Shown: positions 27,242-36,118 of the stretch, in pieces
Numbering within the stretch: the stretch's first letter is position 1
Layout of the letters: each line of letters opens with the position of its first letter
The notes under the pieces: generated by a model
Told to the model about the DNA's origin: nothing
The model's database searches: none
The model's input: the letters and a program-made list of their open reading frames with translations, nothing else
Assembly (NCBI RefSeq): GCF_000346505.1
Contig: NZ_ANOH01000065.1
Span: forward strand, 1-57,850
Length of the DNA: 57,850 nucleotides
Direction of reading: 5' to 3'
From: Aporhodopirellula sallentina SM41
Lineage (GTDB): Bacteria > Planctomycetota > Planctomycetia > Pirellulales > Pirellulaceae
Translations under genes and position numbers: made by a program

Positions 27242-29596
27242 ATGCGACGATTCGCTTTCATTCGATGGCAAGCCACGCTTCTTCTTTTGGTTCAAGTTCT
27301 TTGGATCCAAGGAGGCATCGGACACGCCCAGTCTCCTGATCGCTCATCGTTGCCCATCCCTCTCTCACCGTTCGAGGGTGAAATCGGAAAGACTTACAAA
27401 GAGTCAACGCCCGATTGGCAGGAACCCGTCTCTGCACCGGAGAGTGCTCCGAACGTCATAGTGATCCTGCTCGACGACGTCGGATTCGGTCAGACATCCA
27501 CCTTTGGCGGTTTGATCCCAACCCCGAACCTCGACAAACTCGCCAGTGAAGGACTGCGGTACAACCGCTTTCACACGACCGCGATCTGTGGCCCTTCGCG
27601 AGCAGCACTGCTCACCGGGCGCAATCACCACGACACCGGAAACGGTTTCCTCATGGAATGGGCAACCGGATACCCTAACTACTCCACGATGATTCAGCCC
27701 GACACGGCAACCATCGGCCGTATCCTCAAGGGCAACGGATACGCCACGTGGTGGTACGGAAAGAACCACAACACACCCGACTGGGAAACCACCGTCGCGG
27801 GTCCGTTTGATCGCTGGCCCACCGGCATGGGCTTTGAATATTTCTACGGCTTCAACGCGGGGGAAACCCACCAATTCTATCCCGTGTTGTTCGAAAACAC
27901 CGTCCCCGTCGAGCCGACGGAAACTCCCGAGGAAGGTTATCACTTCACGACGGACATGGTCGATCGTGCGATTGCGCGGATGCAGTTCTCGAAATCCGTA
28001 GCCCCTGAGAAACCCTTCTTCATGTACTTCGCCCCAGGAGCGATGCACGCGCCCCATCACGTCACCGCTGAGTGGCGAGACAAATTCAAGGGCAAGTTTG
28101 ACATGGGTTGGGAAAAGTACCGCGAGATCGTTTTTCAGAATCAACTCGACATGGGAATCATCCCTCCGGGAACCAAACTGACTCCCCGTCCAGATTGGGT
28201 TCCGGCATGGGACAGTCTCAGTGACGAGCAGAAACAGGTTTACACGGCTCTGTTTGAGAACTTTGCCGGCTACTTCGCGCACACCGATCATGAGGTCGGT
28301 CGATTGCTCGACGCGGTCAAGGAACTGCCTGACGCCGACAATACGCTCGTCATGTATATCGTCGGCGACAACGGTGCCTCCTCCGAAGGCGGCCCCGATG
28401 GAACTCTCAACGAGATCGCAAACCTGAACGGTCTGAACCAATCGATTGACGACATCCTTAAAAACCTCGACAAACTCGGCGGCCCGGAAACCGAACCGCA
28501 CTATCTGGTGGGTTGGGCGTGGGCGGGCAACACGCCGTTTCAATGGGTCAAACAAGTCGCCTCGCATCTCGGTGGCAGTCGCAACCCGATGGTCATTTCA
28601 TGGCCCGCGAAGATTCAACATGACGCCCAACCGCGAGACGCGTTCCTGCATCTGATCGACGTCGTCCCAACAATTTTGGAAGTAGCACAAATCCCAATGC
28701 CCGACGTGGTCGATGGTGTCAAACAAAAACCATTGGCCGGAAAGTCATTCGCGTCGAGCTTCGTTGACCCGACATTCCGTGGCCGCGACGAACAGTATTT
28801 TGAAATCCTCAGCAATCGTTCGATGTACGCCAACGGATGGAAAGCAAACGCGCAGCACACACTTCCCTGGAGACAAGACCTCGCCCCGGGCAACTGGGAC
28901 GACGATGAATGGGAACTCTACAACCTGGAAGACGACTTTTCCGAGGCTCACGACCTCGCCGCTGCGGAACCCGGCAAGCTCGCCGAGTTGAAGCAGAGGT
29001 TTGATCAGGCAGCCACGGAATTCCACATTCACCCGCTCGATGACCGTGGAGCAGCGCGACTTGCCATTCCCAAACCTGCGGTTCCCGGAGCCACCCCAGA
29101 CACGAAACGGTTCACTTATCACGTCGGTGCGATCCGCATCGCAGAACCCGCCGCCCCACCGATGAAAAACAATTCCTGGACCCTTCAGGCGGAGATCACT
29201 GGCGAAGGAGAACAAACCGAAGGAGTCATCATGGGTTCGGGGGAGGTTGCAGCCGGAATCGTGCTGTATGTCAACGAAGGCGTACCCGTGTTTGATTACA
29301 ACTACTTCGATAGCCACACCGTCGTGAAGTCGGATCGCCCACTCGGTTCGGGAGAGCGAACTATCGAAGTCGATTTCGACTACGCCGGTGGTGGAGTCGG
29401 CAAAGGCGCCACGATCACCCTAAAGATCGACGGCGAAACGGTTGGCACAGGTAAAATGGACGCTACCGTCGCAGGCCGATTCGGAATCGACACCTTCGGC
29501 ATCGGCGAAGACAGCGGCCAGCCAATTACAAACGCCTACACCGCCCCGTTCAAATTCACCGGTAAGATCAAAGAAGTCACGATTGACATCCGGTAG
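27242..29596 (+). CDS. Secreted arylsulfatase
   Basis: The 784-residue protein has a signal peptide (basic start MRRFAFIRW, hydrophobic stretch, cleavage near GHAQS). The sulfatase family I domain contains the metal-binding DDVGFGQ, the formylglycine motif with Cys116 in [23 protein letters not shown], and the second metal site DNGASSEGG. Cys116 would be converted to formylglycine by a maturation enzyme that is not in this window. A C-terminal beta-rich part (about residues 615-784) lies beyond the usual sulfatase core. Planctomycetes use many such enzymes on sulfated algal polysaccharides; the exact ester cleaved is unknown. The start is the ATG at 27242, not the upstream in-frame start at 27203. 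Confidence 0.92.
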   Translation: MRRFAFIRWQATLLLLVQVLWIQGGIGHAQSPDRSSLPIPLSPFEGEIGKTYKESTPDWQEPVSAPESAPNVIVILLDDVGFGQTSTFGGLIPTPNLDKLASEGLRYNRFHTTAICGPSRAALLTGRNHHDTGNGFLMEWATGYPNYSTMIQPDTATIGRILKGNGYATWWYGKNHNTPDWETTVAGPFDRWPTGMGFEYFYGFNAGETHQFYPVLFENTVPVEPTETPEEGYHFTTDMVDRAIARMQFSKSVAPEKPFFMYFAPGAMHAPHHVTAEWRDKFKGKFDMGWEKYREIVFQNQLDMGIIPPGTKLTPRPDWVPAWDSLSDEQKQVYTALFENFAGYFAHTDHEVGRLLDAVKELPDADNTLVMYIVGDNGASSEGGPDGTLNEIANLNGLNQSIDDILKNLDKLGGPETEPHYLVGWAWAGNTPFQWVKQVASHLGGSRNPMVISWPAKIQHDAQPRDAFLHLIDVVPTILEVAQIPMPDVVDGVKQKPLAGKSFASSFVDPTFRGRDEQYFEILSNRSMYANGWKANAQHTLPWRQDLAPGNWDDDEWELYNLEDDFSEAHDLAAAEPGKLAELKQRFDQAATEFHIHPLDDRGAARLAIPKPAVPGATPDTKRFTYHVGAIRIAEPAAPPMKNNSWTLQAEITGEGEQTEGVIMGSGEVAAGIVLYVNEGVPVFDYNYFDSHTVVKSDRPLGSGERTIEVDFDYAGGGVGKGATITLKIDGETVGTGKMDATVAGRFGIDTFGIGEDSGQPITNAYTAPFKFTGKIKEVTIDIR

Positions 29597-29667
29597 CTCT
29601 TCCCCTCGCGCCTGCACCGATTCACGCGATCACCGGTGCACATTCTCAGCTTGCCCAGCATCGACCT

Positions 29668-29697
29668 ACGCCCATCCGACCGACGTCGGATGGGCGT
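29668..29697 (+). terminator. Strong hairpin after the sulfatase gene
   Basis: A perfect 13-base-pair stem, ACGCCCATCCGAC with GTCGGATGGGCGT, closes a CGAC loop about 70 bases after the sulfatase stop. There is no T-run, so it may be a terminator or an mRNA 3'-end stabiliser. Confidence 0.55.
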
Positions 29698-29738
29698 CCA
29701 CAGGCAGCCGCATTCAGCGAATGCGATGCCGGCCCCGT

Positions 29739-29806
29739 TAGACAGCGATTAATGCCCAGCTAGACGGCGACCAACAGCCCGCTAGACGGCAACAACGGTC
29801 CGCTAT
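29739..29806. repeat. Short tandem repeat, unit about 22 bases
   Basis: Three imperfect units follow one another, beginning GTTAGACAGCG, GCTAGACGGCG and GCTAGACGGCA, and a fourth partial unit begins GCTATTGACTC. Unit length is 21-22 bases. Confidence 0.6.
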
Positions 29807-30017
29807 TGACTCGTAGCCCAACAGGCCTATCGTCACATCGATCGTCTTGCAAAGAATCAGTGTAGGCAATCTCGCGACGTGTTCACTACCGAACACTCTT
29901 GCTTGCCCACTCTGTCATCAACAACGCGAACTTTCTTCTTGCGTTGCCGAACTTCCCCGAGAGCTAGACTGTCTGGCATGAGTCAAAAGGATGTTCATCC
30001 CTCTACCCCACAAAGGC

Positions 30018-30180
30018 CATGCAGTTTTTGAGTGCTGTATTGCCAGGCATTTATCATCACCCTTCCTTGGGAGGATCGAGCGAAGCGTGGGGAGGGCTCA
30101 GCATCGAATCCAGCGCATAACTCTCCCCGGCCCGAAGCGGTCCGCCCCTTCCAAAAGGGAGGGTGAAATAAAACTGCACG
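30018..30180. repeat. Long imperfect inverted repeat element
   Basis: The left arm contains GCAGTTTT and, further in, ATCACCCTTCCTTGGGAGG. The right arm contains CCTTCCAAAAGGGAGGGTGA and then AAAACTGC, which pair with the left arm in reverse. The left side has an extra ~25 bases. Internal GCGAAGCG and GGGGAG segments also have partners. It resembles a small non-coding mobile or structured element. Confidence 0.6.
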
Positions 30181-30228
30181 ACCCCCACATACGAAGGAAC
30201 GCGGCCAGACCGAGGCCCAGCGATCACG

Positions 30229-31572
30229 ATGACGCAACAACGAAGCGATCAACCGGCAAGCTCTCCCCTCAATGAACCTTTGATCCTGTTCATCTTGGCC
30301 GCCGTTCAGTTCATCACGATCGTTGACTTCATGATCGTGATGCCGCTCGGCCCGCAATTGATGCGAACGCTCGAGATCGGCCCGCCTGCGTTCGGCCTGA
30401 TCGTCTCGTCGTACACCTTTGCCGCTGGCATTGCGGGCCTCATCGCATCAGCGACGGTCGACCGATTTTCGAGAAGAACCGCATTTTTGTTCCTGTACAG
30501 CGGTTTCTTGCTTGGCACGTTATTCTGCGGACTGTCGTTGAACTACTTCGCTCTCGTCGTCTCGCGTGTGATCGCGGGGGCATTCGGCGGGATCGTTGGT
30601 GGTATTTCGATGGCGATCATCGGCGATGTATTTCCCGATAGCCGTCGAGGCCGCGCGACCGGCGTAATGATGACCGGCTTCGCCATTGCTTCCGTTGCGG
30701 GCGTCCCGATGGGTCTGTTGGTCGGAACGAACTTCGGATGGCAAATGAGCTTCATCGCCCTCGCGTTGTTGGGTCTTCCCGTGCTCGCGATGGCATGGTT
30801 CGCGTTGCCTACACTCAATGGGCACTCGGACGAGAATCGGCCTTCGACTCTAACGTCGCTGCGCACGACGTTCTTTCACATGAATCACTTGAACGCATTC
30901 TTCCTGATCATCGCGTTAACGATGAGCGGCTTTTTTGTGTTCCCATTCTTGAGTGTTTACTTTGTCGACAACGTTGGCATGACCGAGCAGCAACTCCCAT
31001 TGGTGTACATTGCCGGCGGTGCCTTGACGCTAGTGGCATCGCCGATTGTCGGTCGGTTTGCTGACCGCTATGGCAAACTGCTGGTCTTCCGCTGCATCGC
31101 TCCGATATCGGTAGTCATGCTCTTGGTGATCACGCAATTGCCGGCCGGTGCAATCCTGTTGACGATCGCAACATTCGGAACGTTGATGGTTTGCAACGTC
31201 GGACGCATGATCCCCGCGATGGCCATGGTGACCGGCAGTGTGCTGCCCAAGAATCGTGGTGCCTTTTTGAGCGCGAACTCATCGATCCAGCACATCGCCG
31301 GCGGCGCGGCATCTTACCTCGGCGGGTTGATCGTCGTTCAGTCGAGCGACGGCCGTCTGCTGCACTTTGAGACTGCGGGCATGATCGCGGCGGCGTTCTC
31401 GGTATTGAGTTTATGGTTGGCGGGGCGTTTGCGCTCGGCTGAACAACTCGAGATCAACGCTGTAGACCTGAGCCTCGCTGCGGCAGCGGAAGCCTCCGCG
31501 GACGCGGGCGAAATTCTCGTTGCCAGCGCCGACCCCAATCAGTCTGGCGAAATGGAAGCCTGCCGGGTCTGA
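30229..31572 (+). CDS. Major facilitator superfamily transporter
   Basis: The 447-residue protein has about 12 membrane segments, beginning LILFILAAVQFITIVDFMIVMPLG. The loop 2-3 motif of drug:H+ antiporter-like MFS proteins is present as ATVDRFSRRTAFL, and a second-half counterpart as GRFADRYGKLLVFR. An acidic, Ala-rich cytoplasmic tail follows the last segment. It is most like DHA1-type efflux pumps or AraJ-like exporters, but the substrate is unknown. The gene stands alone downstream of the long repeat-bearing intergenic region, with a strong hairpin after its stop. Confidence 0.85.
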   Translation: MTQQRSDQPASSPLNEPLILFILAAVQFITIVDFMIVMPLGPQLMRTLEIGPPAFGLIVSSYTFAAGIAGLIASATVDRFSRRTAFLFLYSGFLLGTLFCGLSLNYFALVVSRVIAGAFGGIVGGISMAIIGDVFPDSRRGRATGVMMTGFAIASVAGVPMGLLVGTNFGWQMSFIALALLGLPVLAMAWFALPTLNGHSDENRPSTLTSLRTTFFHMNHLNAFFLIIALTMSGFFVFPFLSVYFVDNVGMTEQQLPLVYIAGGALTLVASPIVGRFADRYGKLLVFRCIAPISVVMLLVITQLPAGAILLTIATFGTLMVCNVGRMIPAMAMVTGSVLPKNRGAFLSANSSIQHIAGGAASYLGGLIVVQSSDGRLLHFETAGMIAAAFSVLSLWLAGRLRSAEQLEINAVDLSLAAAAEASADAGEILVASADPNQSGEMEACRV

Positions 31573-31623
31573 TCAGACCGCAGTCCCTCTCTCGGCCATA
31601 CCTCACCAACGGCTTTCACCTCC

Positions 31624-31659
31624 AGACGCCCGCAAAAACTGAAAAATTTGCGGGCGTCT
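31624..31659 (+). terminator. Hairpin terminator after the MFS gene
   Basis: A perfect 13-base-pair stem, AGACGCCCGCAAA with TTTGCGGGCGTCT, closes a 10-base A-rich loop about 50 bases after the MFS stop. No clear T-run follows. Confidence 0.65.
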
Positions 31660-31752
31660 CCTCGGGGTGATCTAATCGAGGCAGGAACCAACGACGTCGG
31701 ACGCGTCGGTTCCTCTTCTCTCTACCTCCTTCTCTGTCGTGAGGACATTCCG

Positions 31753-32979
31753 ATGAAACGTCGACGAACCGCATTCACTTTGGTCGAACTTTTGGTGGTG
31801 ATTTCGATCATCGGAGTTTTGATGGCTCTCACAACCGCAGGAGTCCAAGCGGCTCGGGAACGCGCCCGTCGAATGGAATGCGCCAACAACCTCCGGCAAC
31901 TCGGACTCGCAGGAACGCTTCACGACACTTCCAAAGGTCAACTTCCCGGATACGTTCAAGACTTCGGATTCTTCGCTGGCGGCGTTGATCCGTCGAGCGA
32001 AGTCGGCGCCACTGTTGCGTCGCATCGCAAGGTCGGCACATGGGCCGTGGCCTTGCTGCCTTACGTCGAAGCCTTGCCAACGTATGAGCGTTGGACCGAG
32101 GATCGCTATCCCATCCTTTCGGACAGCTCCGACGCAACGAGCGGCGAATTCGAAGGCAACGGCTTCCATCCCTACGCGGCTCCGAACTTGGCGATTTTCC
32201 AGTGCCCGAGCAATCCGGTCGTTTCAGGGAACCGCGGTAAAAACTGCTACGTCTCCAACAATGGTATGTGTCACCTTCGTCGTGATGGATCCAGCATCAC
32301 AGGCGTGAGCTTCAGCACGTCCCAAGCACGAGCCAACGGGATTGGCAATTCCAAGTACAACATCGCGAGCGTCAACGCATCCAACGGCAAAGGAACCAGA
32401 ACGTCGCAAGGCCCGAAGGTTCGAATCGAAGACATGAAAGACGGAGCGGGGAATACGTTGCTTTACACAGAAAACGTGCAGGCGTTTCCCTGGCACCGCG
32501 CCGGACTGATCCACGGCGCCGATCTGAAATCGGCCACGCTTCCCACACCGTACGATGTTACCTTCGATGCCAACACGACCGCAAAGGTCGAAGCGGCTCG
32601 ATACGTTCACGGGGTTGTTTGGCACTACGAAGACATCGCCGCGAGCGCTGCGGCAAGCCCCACGTGGAATTCCAGCGTCGGTGAAGCACCGATCGTGGTT
32701 CACTCGCTTCACCGCATCAACGGTGGCGGAACAGGGTCAGACAGCACCTCACAGGATCGCTTCGTCAAGGTCGTCTCGAACATGCAAGACGCTCGTGACC
32801 TCGCCCGGCCGTCTTCGGCTCACAATGACGGCGTGAATGCGGTCATGGCAAGTGGTGCGGTTCGGTTCATCCGAGACTCAATCGACTATCGCGTCTACCA
32901 AGCGATGTTGACTCCGCAAGGAAAACAGAGCGATGTCCCCTGGCCAGAATTTGTCATGACTGACCAAATTGACAACTGA
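31753..32979 (+). CDS. DUF1559 pseudopilin-like protein
   Basis: The 408-residue protein starts with a type IV prepilin-like leader: a short basic stretch MKRRRTAFTLVELLVVISI with the conserved Phe-Thr-Leu-Val-Glu core, cleaved before Phe by a prepilin peptidase. The long DUF1559 domain contains AARERARRMECANNLRQLG near the N-terminus and the C-terminal motif HNDGVNAVMASGAVRFIRDSI. The family is greatly expanded in planctomycetes and may form pseudopilus-like or surface structures; its role is unproven. The ATG at 31753 is preferred over the upstream start at 31648 because it begins the leader and has GAGG about ten bases before it. Confidence 0.9.
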   Translation: MKRRRTAFTLVELLVVISIIGVLMALTTAGVQAARERARRMECANNLRQLGLAGTLHDTSKGQLPGYVQDFGFFAGGVDPSSEVGATVASHRKVGTWAVALLPYVEALPTYERWTEDRYPILSDSSDATSGEFEGNGFHPYAAPNLAIFQCPSNPVVSGNRGKNCYVSNNGMCHLRRDGSSITGVSFSTSQARANGIGNSKYNIASVNASNGKGTRTSQGPKVRIEDMKDGAGNTLLYTENVQAFPWHRAGLIHGADLKSATLPTPYDVTFDANTTAKVEAARYVHGVVWHYEDIAASAAASPTWNSSVGEAPIVVHSLHRINGGGTGSDSTSQDRFVKVVSNMQDARDLARPSSAHNDGVNAVMASGAVRFIRDSIDYRVYQAMLTPQGKQSDVPWPEFVMTDQIDN

Positions 32980-32994
32980 GCGTCTCAACGGAGA

Positions 32995-34635
32995 TCATCC
33001 TTCGGCCGCTCGGATTCCCAACTTGGCCTCCATTTCTTCCAACGGCACGCCTTTGGTTTCCGGAACCATGGTGGCAACCCAAATCAGTTGCAAGACCATC
33101 ATGAAACAGAAGAAACTGAAGACGAACGAAGGTGAAAAGTTAGCAATGAACCAGGGGAAGACCGTGGTCAGCAATGCGGCAAAAATCCAGTGAGTGAAAC
33201 TGCCGAGTGATTGCCCGGCAGCCCGGTGTCGGTTGGGAAAGACTTCTGAGATCAACACCCAAATCACCGCCCCCTGGCCGACCGCGTGTGCAGCGATGAA
33301 GGCAAAGATGCCAAGCATCACCAACGTACCTCCGAAGCCAGATTCCTCACTGGCCTGCGACATCGCTTTGTCGGCAATCGCGATGGTCTCTTCGACACTC
33401 CCCGACGCGCCGAATTCGACCGCGTCACCTTCGAACTCGGGTGATTGGGATGCCGAGACGAGCGTCGACTTGGCGGCTTCAATGTTCGATTGAAATTTCG
33501 CCATGTCGACTTCATTCTTAACCGGCAACGTGTCGGCTTTCTCATACGCCGCGATCGCTCCCTTGACCGCAATGGCAGAGTTCGCCACTTGGAACTGCGG
33601 GGCGAACGTAAAGAACACCCACGCACACAACCCTAACGACGCGATGTAGCCCACCGACCCGATGTACAACAGCGTTCGTCGACCAAGTCGGTCAATGAGA
33701 TACAACCCGAGAAAAGTAAACAGTAAGTTCACCACACCGATACCGATCGACTGAATCAATGCTGCCTGCTGCCCCAACCCGGTCATCTCAAAGATGCGTG
33801 GTGCGAAGTACAGAATCGCGTTGATGCCCGAAAGCTGATTGAAGAAAGCAACCAAGAACGCGAGCAAGATCGGCACCCGCAAACGCATCGTCCAAAATGG
33901 TTCCGAAGCGGATTTTTGATTTGCCGAAGTCTTGATGCGATCGACCAAGAGATCGACTTCCTCGTCGGCCAGTTCCGGGTTAGCGGTTCGAATCACACGC
34001 ACCGCCTCCGTTTCGTCGCCTCCACGTGAAATCAGCCACCGGGGACTTTCAGGCAGGCGCAAACACATCAACGAATAAATCAACGCCGGGATCGCTTCAA
34101 CGCCGAGCATCCAACGCCACGCGTTGTCCCCGATGCCTGCGAGCAATGCGTTGGAAGCAAACGCAACGAGGATTCCAAAGACGATGTTGAGTTGAAACAT
34201 TCCCGCGAGCCGGCCACGCCGCGCCGGTGGCGAGATTTCGGAGATATAAAGCGGTGCGGCGACCGTCGAGATACCAACTCCGACGCCACCGATAAACCTC
34301 GCGATCATGAACGAATAGACGTCCGTCGCGATCGCGGACCAGATCGCCGAAACGAGATACAAGATGCCGATCCAAAGCAGCGTTGCTTTGCGGCCGAAAC
34401 GGTCCGTCGGCCATCCGCCCACCAGCGACCCGAGGACGGTTCCCCACAACGCCATACTCATGGCGAGCCCGTGCTGTGCATGGCCGAGTGACCACAGCGA
34501 CTGAATCGTTTTCTCGGCCCCCGAGATTACAACCGTATCGAAGCCGAACAAGAATCCCGCTAACGCAGAGGTCAGCGACCACAGAAACAAACGACTCGGC
34601 ATTTCAAACCATCCATCTCGACAAGGCAAATCCAT
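32995..34635 (-). CDS. Sugar porter family MFS transporter with enlarged loop
   Basis: The 546-residue protein is a 12-segment sugar:H+ symporter-type protein. Signatures include FLFGFDTVVISGA in segment 1, DRFGRKATLL in loop 2-3, RLPESPRWLISRG at the end of segment 6, FFNQLSGINAILYFAP in segment 7, DRLGRRTLL in loop 8-9 and VPETKGVPLEEME at the C-terminus. It resembles xylose and glucose porters. The loop between segments 9 and 10 is unusual: about 90 extra polar residues (VANSAIAVKGAIAAYEKAD onward) where the family has only a few. It may start at the ATG at 34635 or at Met12 (34602). It follows the MBOAT gene by 58 bases. Confidence 0.9.
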   Translation of the reverse strand: MDLPCRDGWFEMPSRLFLWSLTSALAGFLFGFDTVVISGAEKTIQSLWSLGHAQHGLAMSMALWGTVLGSLVGGWPTDRFGRKATLLWIGILYLVSAIWSAIATDVYSFMIARFIGGVGVGISTVAAPLYISEISPPARRGRLAGMFQLNIVFGILVAFASNALLAGIGDNAWRWMLGVEAIPALIYSLMCLRLPESPRWLISRGGDETEAVRVIRTANPELADEEVDLLVDRIKTSANQKSASEPFWTMRLRVPILLAFLVAFFNQLSGINAILYFAPRIFEMTGLGQQAALIQSIGIGVVNLLFTFLGLYLIDRLGRRTLLYIGSVGYIASLGLCAWVFFTFAPQFQVANSAIAVKGAIAAYEKADTLPVKNEVDMAKFQSNIEAAKSTLVSASQSPEFEGDAVEFGASGSVEETIAIADKAMSQASEESGFGGTLVMLGIFAFIAAHAVGQGAVIWVLISEVFPNRHRAAGQSLGSFTHWIFAALLTTVFPWFIANFSPSFVFSFFCFMMVLQLIWVATMVPETKGVPLEEMEAKLGIRAAEG

Positions 34636-34693
34636 GTACTAAAGACGCCAACTTAACGACATTCGATAGACAATGACACACCGTGGACGGGTT

Positions 34694-36100
34694 CTAGAAC
34701 TGAAAGTACACGAACGGGCGGAAACCACGGGGCGCGTACAACAACAAACTCCAAATCAAGATTGCAGTGGCCACTGAGCTGTACCACGCGCCGGGCGGCA
34801 AACGCATGCAACGGCGAAAACGCGTTGTCCAAACAACATGATCAAACGCCATGATCGCGATCATCAACAACGTCAGTGGAGGCAACCAAAGAATGCGAAT
34901 CATTTCCCCCGATGCCGCGTCTTGCCATGGCATCCATAACTTTTGATAGACATGCGCCGCGGTCGTCCAATCCGGGCTGCGAAACAACACCCAGCCCATC
35001 AACACCACTGTCATCACAAACAACCAACGCAGCAGAGTTGGCAGGCCCGAAAGGAATCGCCATTGTCTCTCGGCCACGAGAGCCATCCCGTGCCAGATTC
35101 CCCACAACACATACGTCACCGCCGCGCCATGCCATAGCCCGCCAAGTGTCATCGTGATCATTAGATTCCGCTGTGTAGCCAGCGACGAAACGCGTGAACC
35201 TCCCAGCGGGATGTAGAGATAATCACGCAGCCATTTCGAAAGCGTGATGTGCCACCTCCGCCAGAAATCCGACATCGACGTTGCGAGATAGGGATGTCGA
35301 AAGTTGACCGGGAAGCGATAGCCGAGCATCTTGGCGATTCCGATCGCCATGTCGCTGTATCCGGAAAAGTCGTAGTAGATCTGACCAGCATACGCGACCA
35401 CAGCGATCCACACGGTCAGGCTGCTATAAAGATCCGGTCCCGCAAAAACCACGTCGACCGTTTCGGCCAACCGGTCCGCGATCAAAATCTTCTTCACCGC
35501 ACCGCGCAAGAACTGCTGGAAACCTCCGTACATTCGTCGCCGCCGAAACCCGGGGACCTCGACAAGCTGCGGCAGCAAATTCGCCGCACGAACAATCGGC
35601 CCGGCAACCAACTGAGGAAAGAACGCCACGTAGAGCGCAAAGTCGAGAAGACTCGGCGAAGGACGCAGACGACCGCGATAGACGTCGATCGTGTAGCTCA
35701 GCGTTTGAAACGTGAAGAACGAAATGCCAACCGGCAGGATCACGTTCAACGTTCCCGCATGACCACCGAGAGCTTCGACGAGCGGACGTGCGGTGTCGAG
35801 GAAGAAGTTGCAGTATTTGAAGAACCCCAACATGCCAAGGTTCACGATCAAACTGACGAGCAACCAAGCTCTTCGCCGGAGAGACGAAGAGCACGAGTGC
35901 ATCCGGCGTGCGACGTAGAAATCAACGAGAGTTGAAATCAACAGCAAGCCACAAAAACGGTAGTCCCAGTAGGCATAGAAGTAGTAGCTCGCCGCCAGTA
36001 GAAAACCGTTGCGGATTCGACGATCGTTCGCCCCCGCCGTCCAAGCCACCGCGAGGACGACGCATAAGAAGATGAAGAATTCAACTTGAGCAAAATTCAA
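34694..36100 (-). CDS. MBOAT family membrane O-acyltransferase (AlgI-like)
   Basis: The 468-residue integral membrane protein matches the AlgI/DltB type of MBOAT enzymes, which move acyl groups across the membrane onto extracellular polymers. It begins with the family N-terminus FAQVEFFIFLCVVLAVAW, contains FPVGISFFTFQTLSYTIDVYRG-like sequence (VGISFFTFQTLSYTIDVYRG), FFPQLVAGPIVRA, YYDFSGYSDMAIGIAKMLGY, FWRRWHITLSKWLRDYLY, and the catalytic histidine region GGLWHGAAVTYVLWGIWHGM. AlgI acetylates alginate with a periplasmic partner such as AlgJ or AlgX. No such partner gene is seen here; instead a secreted Cys-repeat protein ends only 18 bases upstream. The polymer substrate is unknown. Confidence 0.9.
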   Translation of the reverse strand: MNFAQVEFFIFLCVVLAVAWTAGANDRRIRNGFLLAASYYFYAYWDYRFCGLLLISTLVDFYVARRMHSCSSSLRRRAWLLVSLIVNLGMLGFFKYCNFFLDTARPLVEALGGHAGTLNVILPVGISFFTFQTLSYTIDVYRGRLRPSPSLLDFALYVAFFPQLVAGPIVRAANLLPQLVEVPGFRRRRMYGGFQQFLRGAVKKILIADRLAETVDVVFAGPDLYSSLTVWIAVVAYAGQIYYDFSGYSDMAIGIAKMLGYRFPVNFRHPYLATSMSDFWRRWHITLSKWLRDYLYIPLGGSRVSSLATQRNLMITMTLGGLWHGAAVTYVLWGIWHGMALVAERQWRFLSGLPTLLRWLFVMTVVLMGWVLFRSPDWTTAAHVYQKLWMPWQDAASGEMIRILWLPPLTLLMIAIMAFDHVVWTTRFRRCMRLPPGAWYSSVATAILIWSLLLYAPRGFRPFVYFQF

Positions 36101-36118
36101 CGGTTTGCTTTCTGATCC

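Larger units (their letters stand above)
29597..30228. other. Long intergenic region with hairpins and repeats
   Basis: The 630 bases between the sulfatase and MFS genes hold a hairpin, a short tandem repeat and a long inverted element, each listed separately. I see no credible gene. Confidence 0.55.

Noticed and set aside
27404-28567. A 387-codon minus-strand frame opposite the sulfatase gene
   Set aside because: The sulfatase active-site motifs are on the plus strand; the antisense product matches nothing known to me.
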